In this document: positions 47,001 through 57,896 of the stretch, one piece after another | Numbering within the stretch: position 1 is the stretch's first letter | How the letters are laid out: each line of letters starts with the position of its first letter | Assembly: GCA_013054445.1 (NCBI GenBank) | Contig: JAAMPI010000001.1 | Span: 1 to 64,000, forward strand | Direction of reading: 5' to 3' | Length of the DNA: 64,000 nt | Source: Cudoniella acicularis | Taxonomy: Eukaryota > Ascomycota > Leotiomycetes > Helotiales > Helotiaceae | The notes under the pieces: model-generated | What the model saw: only the letters and a program-made list of their open reading frames with translations | The model's database searches: none | What the model was told of the DNA's origin: nothing | Program-made: the position numbers and the translations under genes

Positions 47001-50000
47001 GCGACAATTACTAATTTGAAATCGCAGACAATTATCAAGGCGAGGAGAGTGACATAGTCCTCGCATCCTTGACCCGGAGTAATCCCTCTCACGATATTGG
47101 ATTCATGTTTGCCCCAGAGCGGTTGAACGTCTTGCTCTCTCGAGCACGCGATGCTTTGATTCTGATTGGCAACTCGGACACATTTATTAACGCTCGAAAA
47201 GGTAAAGAAGTATGGCGAAAGCTCTTCGATCATCTCAAAAAGCATAGCCGAGTTTACGAGGGGTTTCCAATCAAATGTGAGAAGCACCCTGATCGCATCG
47301 CAACTTTGAGTACTCCAGAGGATTTTGAAAAACATTGCCCTGATGGAGGATGCACGGAGCCATGGTAAGTCTTGCCTCACTGCTTCCCGGGGGCTTTTGC
47401 TAATATTTGGAAATAGTGGAGCACTTCTAAAGTGCAAGGTTCACAAGTGTACTAGTAGCTGCCATCAAATTTTTGATCACTCTAAAATCCGTTGCATGGC
47501 GGTCTTGAAACAAAACTGTCCCAACGGACACAAACAATCTTGGCATTGCTATACGGGGTCTACTCCCGTCTCCTGTCCAAAATGCGAACGCGAACGAAAA
47601 GAAGCCGAGAAGAAGGCTCAGAAGGCTCTCATAGAACAACAAAAGAGGGAGGAGCAGGTTCAGAAGCATTTGAAGGAAGTTGCAAAAGTGCAGGAAGAGA
47701 TTGAACAAATCACGCAAGGCATGAAGGACGCCCGTCTGGAATCGGAACAGAGCTCTGTTCTGGCACAGAAAAAGAAAGACCTGGAGGCAATAAAAAAGCT
47801 AGCAAGCACGCCGGCTCCTTCTCCACTAGAGGTAAATGAAACTCGGAAAGAAAACAATCAAAAATCTCCTCAAATTCAAGCAATAGAGCCGAAGGTGGCA
47901 CCTAAGTCTGCCAAAATTGGCGGATCGAGCCAACAGGAAAAGCCGAACACCCAGTCTCAAAATTTGTTTAACAACAAGCCGTCACCGTCAAAAATTGAGT
48001 GGCAACGCCAAAAATCTCGAGAAAACGCCAGCAATCCGGCAATTGATGAGATCATGGAAATGATTGGACTAGAGGAAGTAAAGGCCCAAGTGTTACGAAT
48101 CAAGGCTAAAATTGAAACCTCACTTCGTCAAGGTGTCGACATGAAGAAGGAACGACTTGGTTTGGTTCTGCTTGGAAACCCTGGCACAGGTACATGCCTC
48201 TTTTCTTCAGCTGAAGTCTACTCACTAATGATGAATAGGCAAAACGACTGTTGCCCGCCATTACGCAAAAGTTTTGTCTTCACTCCAAGTTCTACCAGGT
48301 GACGGTTTCGTTGAGACCACAGGATCACGTCTTGCTTATGGCGGCGTGGCAAAGGTCGAGGAACATCTGAAACAATTAGAGAATTCGGAAGGTGGTGTAT
48401 ACTTTATTGACGAGGCATATCAGCTTGTGGCAGAACACTCCTATGGGGGAAAATCTGTTCTCGACTTTTTGCTCGCTGAGATTGAATCCCTTGCGGGCAA
48501 AGTTGTGTTTGTCTTCGCGGGCTATCGCTCAAACATGGAGAAGTTCTTTGAGCATAACGTTGGATTCGCCAGTCGAATTCCATACAATCTATACTTCGAA
48601 GACTATTCGGATGCGGAACTATTGGAAATGCTCCAGTATAAAATATCCAAATTTTACCAGAAGACCGGTATCACCATTGACGATGGAATTGGTGGACTCT
48701 ACATGCGCATCGCTGTTCGTCGCCTGGGTTGTGGTAGGGGACGGGATGGATTTGGCAACGCCCGGGCCCTGGAGAATCTCTTCAGCAAAATCAGAGATCG
48801 TCAAGCTGATAGGTTGTCAAGAGAGCGAAGAGAAGGGCTTCTCCCGGATGATTACACCATCACGATGGAAGACTTAATTGGCCCGGATCCATCGAAGGCC
48901 ATACTTCGCTGTTCTGCTTGGGACAAACTCCAAGGACTCACTGGCTTGACTTCAGTCAAAACTTCGGTGAGCTTCATGATCGACTTGATCAAGACTAACT
49001 ACAAGAGAGAACTCCAAGAGGTCCCGCCTGTTCAAGTATCCCTTAATCGCGTCTTTTTGGGCTCTCCCGGAACTGGTAAAACCACCGTCGCCAAACTCTA
49101 TGGGCAAATTCTGGCAGATCTTGGACTACTTAGCAATGGCGAAGGTTTGATTTCTCGCTTTGTATTACGGTGTTTGTGCTAATACTAGAGTAGTTGTGAC
49201 CAAAAATCCTGCGGACTTCATCGGCAGCGTTATCGGGCAGTCTGAAGCCAATACGAAGGCAATCCTTGCGAATACCGTTGGTAAGGTACTCATAATAGAC
49301 GAGGCTTACATGCTTTCTCCGGCATCTGCATCGGGACCAGGAAACAGCGGTGCCGATGTATACAAAACTTCTGTCATTGACACTCTTGTAGCCGAGGTAC
49401 AGAGTGTCCCTGGAGAGGACCGGTGTGTTCTGCTACTTGGCTACGAAGATGAGATGAAACGCTTCTTTCAAAATGTCAACCCTGGACTTACTCGACGATT
49501 TCAGCTCTCCGAAGCATTCAAGTTCGAGGACTTCAGTGACTCAGAGCTCGAGGAGATACTTCGACTGAAACTCAAGAGTCAAGGCCTAGGTGCAACGACT
49601 CGAGCGATTAGTGTGGCCATTGATGTGCTCAGTCGTGCTCGAAATGGTTTAAATTTCGGAAATGGTGGAGATGTCGAAAATTTGATATCTAAAGCAAAGG
49701 GCAACTACCAGCTCAGGCAGTCTCAATTGCCCGCCCAGGAAAGATCCATCGATTTCGTATTCGAGCCACGGGATTTTGACCCAGATTTTGACCGAGCATC
49801 AGCAGCAGGGATAAACCTCCAAGAACTTTTCAAGGATGTTATCGGCTGTGAGGAAATCATTGCCAAGCTGGATGGCTTTGTCAAAGTTGCCAAAGGGATG
49901 CGAGCACAAGGCCTTGAGCCTCGAGGGCAAATACCTATGAATTTTATCTTCAAAGGCCCACCTGGTAAGTCGACACCCCGAATTATTTTTGGATAATAAT

Positions 50001-51310
50001 CTAATACCATAACTAGGCACTGGGAAAACAACTACCGCCAGGAAGTTCGGTCAGGTTTATTACGATCTCGGCTTTTTGTCACAAGTTGAGGTTGTTGAGT
50101 GTTCAGCATCGGACTTGATTGGGCAGTATGTGGGACAAACCGGTCCGAAGACTATCAAACAGCTTGAAAAAGGCTTGGGCAAGGTACTATTCGTGGATGA
50201 AGCCTACCGTCTCGGGGAAGGTGCATTTGCCCAGGAAGCCGTCAATGAGCTCGTTGACACGATGACAAAGCCAAAGTTTGCTGGAAAGATGGTCATCATC
50301 TTGGCCGGATACGACAAGGACATGAACAATCTTTTACGAGTCAACGAGGGCTTGAGCAGCCGCTTTTCAGACCAGATCGTGTTTCCCTCATTAGGGGCCC
50401 AACACTGCCTCCAATTATTGGAATCCATGGTCAAGCAAAAGAACATTGCAATATCATCCTTACAGGACCCTATCAATACCAAAGAGCTCTTGGATCTTAT
50501 TACAGAACTCTCCCAGTTACTAGCATGGGGAAACGCCAGAGATATCCAAACCTTGGCAAAAAGTATGGTCAGAGAAGTTTATCAAAGCAACCTGGAAAAG
50601 GCAGATCAACTTACCCTTCCTCACAATGTTGCACTGACGTGTGTCAACACGATGCTGTCAGAACGACGAGCCAGACAGAACACGATTTCCGTAGTCCAAC
50701 AACCCAAATATCCAGCAGCCCAAGCTTCCCACATAATGGCTCCTCCAAATCCCAGCACGTCTGCATCCAGCAGTGACTCGACGAAGGCAAAGACACCTCA
50801 AATGACACCGCCTGGGTCACCGGATGAAGAAGACTTCGAAGATGTCGAAGATTCTCGAGATCCTGGTGTTTCTGATGCAACCTGGCAACAATTGGGACGA
50901 GACAGAGAGCGTGCTGAGCTCGAGGCACGGCGTCGCGCTCAAAAGCTTCAAGAGGAGGAGAAAGCTTTGGCTATTGCTCGAAAGTTGGAGGAAGAGGCCA
51001 TTGCCGCGGCTGCCGCTTTACGGGAAGTGCAGGCCAAAAATGAGGCGGAGAGGCTCGAGTGCTTCGCAAACGAGAAGAAGCTAGGATTCGAGAATTGGAG
51101 ATGAAGGCGGAGAGAGAGAGGATTCAAGCGGAAATCCGACGACAAAAAACGCTGGAGATGGAACGAAAAAGGAAGGAGGAACAGGCGCAGCAGAAACTCA
51201 GGCAGATAGGTGTCTGCCCTGTGGGTTTTCGGTGGATCAAACAAGCTGGTGGTTATAGGTGTGCTGGCGGGACCCATTGGGTCACAGATGCGCAGCTAGG
51301 TGGCTTCTAG
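44012..51310 (+). CDS. ZNFX1-like SF1 helicase with NFX1-type zinc segment fused to three CbbX-like AAA+ ATPase domains
   Basis: Seven exons join in phase: 44012-45473, 45523-46959, 47028-47364, 47417-48189, 48239-49144, 49191-49964 and 50017 onward, about 2,330 residues. The ZNFX1-type N-terminus includes RPFLRTADFLEDP and LDNQFRLLREDM. SF1 helicase motifs: GPPGTGKS (about 486), VVLVEEAGEI (about 746), LILIGDHKQLRPK (about 772), DNYQGEESDIVLASL (about 967) and RLNVLLSRARDALILIGN (about 997). A Cys/His segment (CTEPCGALLKCKVHKC, on to CPKCERERK) follows. Three SpoVK/CbbX-type AAA+ modules have Walker A at about 1331, 1610 and 1893 and Walker B YFIDEAYQL, LIIDEAYML and LFVDEAYRL. The end is a Glu/Arg coiled coil and GVCPVGFRWIKQAGGYRC. 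The frame breaks near 51058 (CTCGAGTGCTTC lacks one base, probably G), making the open frame stop at 51104 while the conserved tail continues in another frame to 51310. The ZNFX1 family acts in RNA surveillance and silencing; what the AAA+ part adds is unknown. Confidence 0.88.
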
Positions 51311-52128
51311 GGTGCATTAGTTAGGTCTTGGAAGAAATCCATTTCAAATTGCTATGGTGTTTCTGGGAGTGAAGGGTTAAGAGGTGATAGCTTAGATCTA
51401 CTTTGAAAATGACAAATCTTCTCTCTTAAGACGCTCGCGAAACTACTGCAAACCACATTTAGAAATAGCGTTAAATCCAGAGTAAGGCGCATACAGAGAT
51501 CCCGTTGTATAGAGCCCTCAATTCCCTTCTTACAACCACTTCAGTGCCTCGGCCCCATTGTCGCTCTATTCTTTATCACTCTCTATTCACTCTCTTATCT
51601 ATATAACGATCAGATGAAATCGTCTCGTTTGTTGCACATTGCAACCCAACAAATAAGTCAAATTAAGGTTTCCCGCTAGCAATCGCTCGTTTCGCGAGTA
51701 GCTGTATTTGGAACATATCTTTCGCTTCGAGATATATAGCCAATCGGTAAACTGGCGATGCTAGCATAGAGCAGCGGCCAATATCAAGCTGCGATTTGCG
51801 GCAAATGCAATGAGTTTCACATGAAATTGCAGTAAGGCGGCGTCACTACATTGGTTAGACATGGGCCACATGGCGTAGAGTAAAGGAGAGAAGCCGTTCC
51901 GTGCTCGTCCCAGCCATAAACAGCAGTGTGACCAAAGTTCTGTTATTGAAGTGCAGTGCATTATATAATTTTACTATCGATTTGCCAGTGCATGGTGTTC
52001 TTTTGCTAATTGCTTTGGGTCGTAGTTTTCGGGGGGAAAAAACGAATAAAAACTCAGCGTTTGGTCAGCCGCATTGTTTCTTGAGCCTAGGTACTTTGTT
52101 AGCGGGCCTTTCGTTCGTTGCAAAGTCT
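51311..52128. other. Intergenic
   Basis: 3' regions of the helicase and glycosyltransferase genes. One isolated TTTGTTGCACATTGCAACC motif at 51627-51646 resembles the repeat array at 61.9-62.6 kb. Confidence 0.55.
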
Positions 52129-53477
52129 TCACGAAGGGATGTAGAAAAAGAAAAGCAAAGAAATAAAAAGCTGTTGTTCCCGAACGCTCTGCACTTCCTC
52201 CACCACATACATGCCTAACAAAAAGCGAAGAAAAACAGGGAAAACATAAAACTTACTTTCCCTCCCCACATGCTGCACCATCTGCCTCCCCAACGCAAGC
52301 CTCTGCTTTCTCCTCTCATCCGCCAACCTCTCAAGCAACGTATCCGTCTGCCCCTCCCCCACGACCCTCAAAAGCTCTCTAACCTCCACCACCTCTTTCG
52401 GAAACAACATAGCCTGGGAGCAACAACCCCCAATATCAGCACGAAAATCTCTCCTTTGGGAATCATGTTGTTTTTCTCGAACATGAAGAACAAGGCTGCG
52501 AAGGTGGGGGTGGTGATGATGCAGAAGACGGCTAGAGAGGAGTTGGACAGGTAGGTGTAGCGTAGAGAGGGGCGTTTGGTGCGTAGTAGGTGGAGGAGTC
52601 TGTAGGTGTTCAGGCTAGCGAGGAAGATGGTGAGGGGGAAAGTGGTACAAGAAATCACGGTCGCCCCAGAGGAAGATTGCTTCTGTGTAGAAGAGGCAGA
52701 GATATAGCCAATAATAGTATTTTGACCCAGGGACGGCAGCGCCTGCTTCGATTTTGCGGAGGGCGTGATTAGTTTTCGAGAGCCAGGAGTCGGCGATCAC
52801 GATGTCGTCTTCGAGGATGAGGGTGTATTTTGCGCCTGTGTTGTAGCAGAAATCGAGAATATTAGTGTAGTCACTTGGGGAAATCTGTTAGTACAGAGCT
52901 AGCTTTTATGTGAAGTGCAAGTAGACTTACATAATGCCTTTTATACCAAATATCCGCTCTCTTTCTATTTTTGGAGGTTCTTGAGTTCTGAGGCACTCAT
53001 GTTGTAGGTTGCAGTAGAGTCGACGGTATTCGTGAGCCAGGTTTCGTTCCAATTCGGATGTATTGTAGGACCCGTATCCGCGAAGAAAACGTGAACATGA
53101 AGGCTTTCCCTCTCACGTTCTGTCAACCCCTCTAGCAGTGACCCAATCGCAACATCGAGATATTGAGTATTTTTCTTCTTGACACTCGCAACAGCCACAC
53201 ATATTTCAGAGGATGTTGATGCCTTCGTCAATATGGAATCTGGGTAGCTTGCTGTTGCAACGAAAGCTTTTGCCTAGCTCTTGCCGTAGTCGGAGTATTT
53301 GAAGTCGTAGATATGATCCGACTGGAAGAATGCATAGTACGGGTCGCGCCAAAACCATATTTTGCCGACTATGAACACAAAAAACCATAAACATAGCAAG
53401 GATAGGAAGGCCTTCCCCGCATATGATTTGACTACATGTTTAGCAAAGGCTCGAGAGCTTCTGGTAGAAATCAGCAT
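52129..53477 (-). pseudogene. MGAT4-like glycosyltransferase, type II membrane protein, disrupted
   Basis: Resembles fungal MGAT4 (GnT-IV)-like Golgi glycosyltransferases. The N-terminus has a type II signal-anchor (AFLSLLCLWFFVFIVGKIWF); then come EICVAVASVKKKNTQYLDVA, a DYTNILDFCYNTGAKYTLIL block with the metal-binding EDD, a second hydrophobic part (LAVFCIITTPTFAALFFMF) and the GGCCSQAMLFP tail motif. An intron at 52930-52874 joins GIKGI to DYTN. Four lesions lie in an otherwise conserved reading: an in-frame TAG at 53276-53274 between DYGKS and AKAFVATA; an A5 run (52966-52972 region) one base short; a C5 run (52634-52638) one base long; and a T4 run (52443-52446) one base short. Either a decaying gene or, for the indels, assembly error. 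The last exon (after GTAAGT near 52256) is uncertain. Confidence 0.7.
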
Positions 53478-54718
53478 GCTACATTCTTCTAGTCTTTGCT
53501 TTTCTTGAGATCAACGAACGGGGAAGAGAGGAAACACTTCAAAATTCTAGGAAAGAAGAACAACATGAGACAATTTCCAAAGGACGCTTTGCGTGACGTA
53601 GTGGTGGAGGGCCTCAAGTAGGATCTTCGGTACGACCTTGCTCATGCAGGAGTAAATACGGTACTGCACGTAATCGATCCAATTTTAGAGATGAAATTGT
53701 ACGAACGGCAATTTTCCATGCCTCGGCAGTGCATTGAGTGTTGTACGGAGGTACTGTATGGATCAATCCCTTTCGCAAAAGGGGACCGCTTCACCGCGTA
53801 CACGCGAATGAACAAGTCTCGAGTAGTGGAAATGGCTTCAAGTGAAGATAACCCGCACAGTTTTTGACGATGTGCACCCTACGCAACTAACCCAAAATCG
53901 AATCCTGAAAGTCCTTGAGCAGCTTGGGTCGAAAATTTGCCGAAGATCCCTGCGATCAGTACAGTGTTGTCTCACCTGCCCCTTTTTAAGAGCTCTTGTC
54001 CTTCCGCAACCCATTTAAGCCTCGATCCTCGTCACCAAATAAACATGAATCTCAAATAAGCACGATCTTAAAAAAGTCAAGCGGCATTTAAATACCGCCC
54101 GAACCAAAGCGGTTGAAAGATTTATAGTTTCTCATGATATGAGATTCTCCGCTTTTACCCCCTGTTCTAAATACATTTAACATACTGAAATTTCCAGATA
54201 AAGGGCAGCATAGACAAGGCTAAAAGTGTCTTGGAGCAGGCGACATAGCACCGATTATGGAATGTAGGAAAGTAATACTTTGCAATAAAGACACTAATGA
54301 ATTATAATATAGAGAGAAAATTCCACTTGGAAAAAAAGAGGTGCTAATGTTTGCTGCTTTTGATCGGCGCTCCAATCCTCACATACACACACTTACCTAT
54401 ATCTAGGTTTAGAGACAAAAAGCTTGACCGCGATCCACCCTTCCATTACTCCCACGAAGAATATATCCTTCAATAATCTCATCTCATCTCTCCACAACTA
54501 TCTCTATTTACAAATTCTTACAAACGCAAAAAGCCCCCGCTAATTGAGTAAAAAGCACCTAGGCTATTTTGGGTCTTTTGCCTTCCTTTTCCCCAATAGT
54601 TTCATCATTTTTTTAAGGATCCAGGATTCCGTAGACCCAAAACGCCTTGCTGGATATGTACATACATGCTGAAATTCTACAAGTGAATGGAAGAAGATAG
54701 AGAGATGGCGGGTATTCA
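53478..54718. other. Intergenic, no gene recognised
   Basis: 1.24 kb, with the promoter of the glycosyltransferase gene and the 3' flank of the DUF155 gene. No conserved frame. Confidence 0.6.
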
Positions 54719-56876
54719 TTACTCAACACCAGCGTAGAGATCCACGACGATGTTGACTGCTGCGACGAGGATCTCGGCTGCAATGAGAACGATAACTGTC
54801 CAAGGTGTAAGAATTAGGTTTGAGAGAGGGAGGTATGAGGTGGGTGATATACGTACCGATCCATTCCAGTTTCTCGTCGTGCCCGTGACTTAGCTGATCC
54901 TTGAGTACAGCCAGTAGATCCGCAATGACATCCAGTCTCTCTGTTAATAATCCCACTCTCTGATCCATTTCCAAATAACTCCGCACGGCTTGATACACAG
55001 GTTCTAATTGCGGTTCTACCCAAAATAGTTCTGGAGTATCTAGAACGGAGCCGTTGAGATGGATATTTATTCGGAGGATGAAGAGCTCGCCGATTTGCAT
55101 GTTGATCTGTGTTCGTGATAATTTGATGGCTCCTGTTAAGGCGATTTGTGTTGGGATGTCTTTGCAGGTCGTAATAGTGCTATCAACGAGAGCTTCGAAT
55201 AGTGAGGTCTGTCAAGATATATTAGTATTTATGTGAGTAGTGACCGTGTGCGTAAGGCTAGCAGATTGTGTCGATAAAGATGATTTTTTGATGTTGCCAT
55301 TACTGTCAATGTGATGTGTGGTGAGAACAAGAAGTGAACAATTAAATGCAAAGGTCAAAGTACTATCTAGAAAGGCAACATTCGTTTGATTTGAAGAACG
55401 CTACCGAATAGACAAAACCACAGTCCTAAAGGGGCATTTCTCAATTTTTTTGGCGCCCAAAGAGCCAAACCAAAATATCGTCAAAGTATGTGCAAAAAAG
55501 GGTCAGTATTTCGCGGGTCACTTGACGGCAATTCTTTTATGTCCCATGAGATTGTTTCCACAACTTAAACAATGTTTCAATCTATAAAAGTTTCATAGTA
55601 CCAAAAATATTGTAGAGGAAGTTGACTACCCAAATGTGAAGGTTTGGATAACAATTCTTGACATGGCAATTTCATCCTTTTCGTATAGTGAAGGTGGCAA
55701 ATAAAAAGATATAAGAAAGTAACATACCTTGACACTTTGCGCCAGAGCATGAGAAATCGCAAGCTTGGTCATGTAATTCCCCTTTTCCCGCAGTGTGATA
55801 AAATCGTTATAAATCCGAGCCTGGTATTCCCTCGTGTAGTAAAAGTTGAAGCATTCGGTCTCCATATCATCAGGTGCTAGTTTCTCACTCTCGAATTTCG
55901 CGATTTCTTTCAGAAAGCGTTGCTCGTCTTTCAGCGACATGCCCCATATGACCACAACTCCATAATCAAAGAGAAATACTTCTGGGGTATGCACTTGCGT
56001 GTCGAAATCAAGATTCCTTTCTGGGGCGAGAGTTTCGTCATCCATGCGTTGTTGTACTAGCTCAGAATGCATCCTATTGGGGGCTTCATGCTCTCCATTA
56101 CCCAGACTGACGTCTCCTCCTTCGGTATGGAGATCGATCAGATCATCTCGTCTGTGCTTGTTGTTGTCCTCGACCTCAATTGCGCTATCTGAATGCCTTC
56201 TCTCCATTTGGGCTGGCATAGACCGCACTTCCATAACTCTTTCGGGTATCGAACGGCCATAGTTGTAAGGCGTGTATATACATTCATCGAACAGTTTTGG
56301 ATTTGCCCCCTTCGTCTTGCCCCTCCCTTTCAAAAATCGCATTAATGAATCCATCTGGTATTTGTTCGCAGTGCAATACGCAGTGACCCGAGGTAATTGA
56401 TCCCTGTCTGCTTTTCCCAACCTAGCAGCATCACGACGAGCAGTAGGGTCTTTTATTCGCGTGTACTGAGAGTAGACATCTCGCCCGCTCTCTTCGTCTG
56501 GTCCGTCTTCACCAAAGTCGGGATTGGGGAGGAGTTTGAGCTTCTGCGCATTTTTCGTAGTTCTCTGCGGTCCAATCTTCGAAACTGGCGCGTTGGGTGT
56601 AGGAACAAGGGGAGAGCCATGGCTGTTTCGACGTCGAAGTTTGCTGTTTAGAGCAGAGAGCATGGGTGGCTGCGAAGGAGCAACATTGGCAACTGTGGAA
56701 GGTATTTGTTGAGGTATCGGGCGAGCATTGGAACTTCCCGTGCCATCCAAAGAAATTACCGCCGGATTCGGATTGAAAGTCACATTTCTGGGAACTTTCT
56801 TTTTTGCATCTGGAGAAGCTGTGGAGGGTCGAGGCTGGATCAGAGCGGTGCTTGCTGCGGTGCTGGTGGAAGCCAT
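54719..56876 (-). CDS. DUF155 (RMD1/RMD8, Sif2/Sif3-like) protein
   Basis: Three exons (56876-55728, 55208-54857, 54795-54719) join in phase to 525 residues. The N-terminal 150 residues are disordered, with RRRNSHGS and a PxDFGEDGPDEESGRDVY segment. The region LPRVTAYCTANKYQMDSLM is typical of the fungal family, and the DUF155 core runs from VFLFDYGVVVIWGMSLKDE through YQARIYNDFITLREKGNYM to a QINMQIGELFILRINIHLN helix, with ERLDVIADLLAVLKDQLSHG beyond. It ends in one hydrophobic helix (VIVLIAAEILVAAVNIVVDL), a likely membrane anchor supplied by the 77-nt last exon. Yeast RMD1/RMD8 affect meiotic nuclear division and the human relative RMND1 is mitochondrial; the biochemical function is unknown. 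The 519-nt intron (55727-55209) is long for this window. Confidence 0.9.
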
Positions 56877-57896
56877 AATGAATTGGTTGACCCTGACTGA
56901 CCGAAAAGCTGCAAAGCATTAAAGATCTATTGTATCTGAAGCCATGAGCAAAGAGAATAGAGGTAGAACAAAAAAGTGCTTCAATAAGGAGATGTTTCAA
57001 TGGGCTGCAGGTTGGTTGAGCTCAGAAGCAGAACATGATTTGAGATGACGTTCCACATGCAAGTCTGCCGTTTTTCTTGGTCCGTGCACACCACAATGCG
57101 TAAATAGCAACAGATTTAATCAACAAATACCTCGGTACTTGTCAAAGTAGAGCAAACTCCTTTCAAAAGCTAGGTTATTTTGTTTACCGGGTAGCATTTT
57201 GATGCGTTTTTATTGTCTGTGTTGTCTCTCCTCCACCTTTGATGATCCAGTAAATCAACTAGTAACTTACGAACCAGCTAGGAGGTGGGGCCTTTAGCTT
57301 ATCAGGGCGAATGGGTGGTCTTGATGAGATTGTTGAAAAAATTGCTGAAGTTTTGAAGAGGCAGAAATGTTAGAAAATATCCATCTGGTAGCTCCGTAAC
57401 ACAAAGTTTGACATGATAACAAGCAAATCATCTACGGGAGAACAATACTGCCTTATGAAAAATCAAGCATGTCAAGGTGGCAAGGGCAAAACGAAGTATT
57501 GTAATGAGGGGAACATCGGGCTCACCCTAAGACATCGAAAATCCAGATTCCAACTAGGTAGGGTTCTATCAATTGCCAGTCTGCAAGCTACCATGCAACG
57601 TAGAGTGAACCAGAAATTTATGACTAAATAATCGCCAAGCTCGAGAATTTTTGGTATTGGTACAGCCAATAAAAGTAATAGTAATGCCTCCTTCGCTTCA
57701 AGAAAGCAACGCCATAACCTCCTCCGATAAACGCCGTCTATACATTGTCCATCCCGTACACCTATTGAAAGCTTTGGCCCACGAGAAAAGCCCATCCCTT
57801 TGGAAGCATTGGATTTGTCGGATCAACCCCGGTCACTCGAGCAAGATGACTGTAACAACGGAACCCCGGGGTGGGTTAGGTACTCTATCCAGTGCT
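56877..57896. other. Intergenic, no gene recognised
   Basis: 1.0 kb between the start of the DUF155 gene and the stop of the INO80-subunit gene. Only short frames. Confidence 0.6.
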
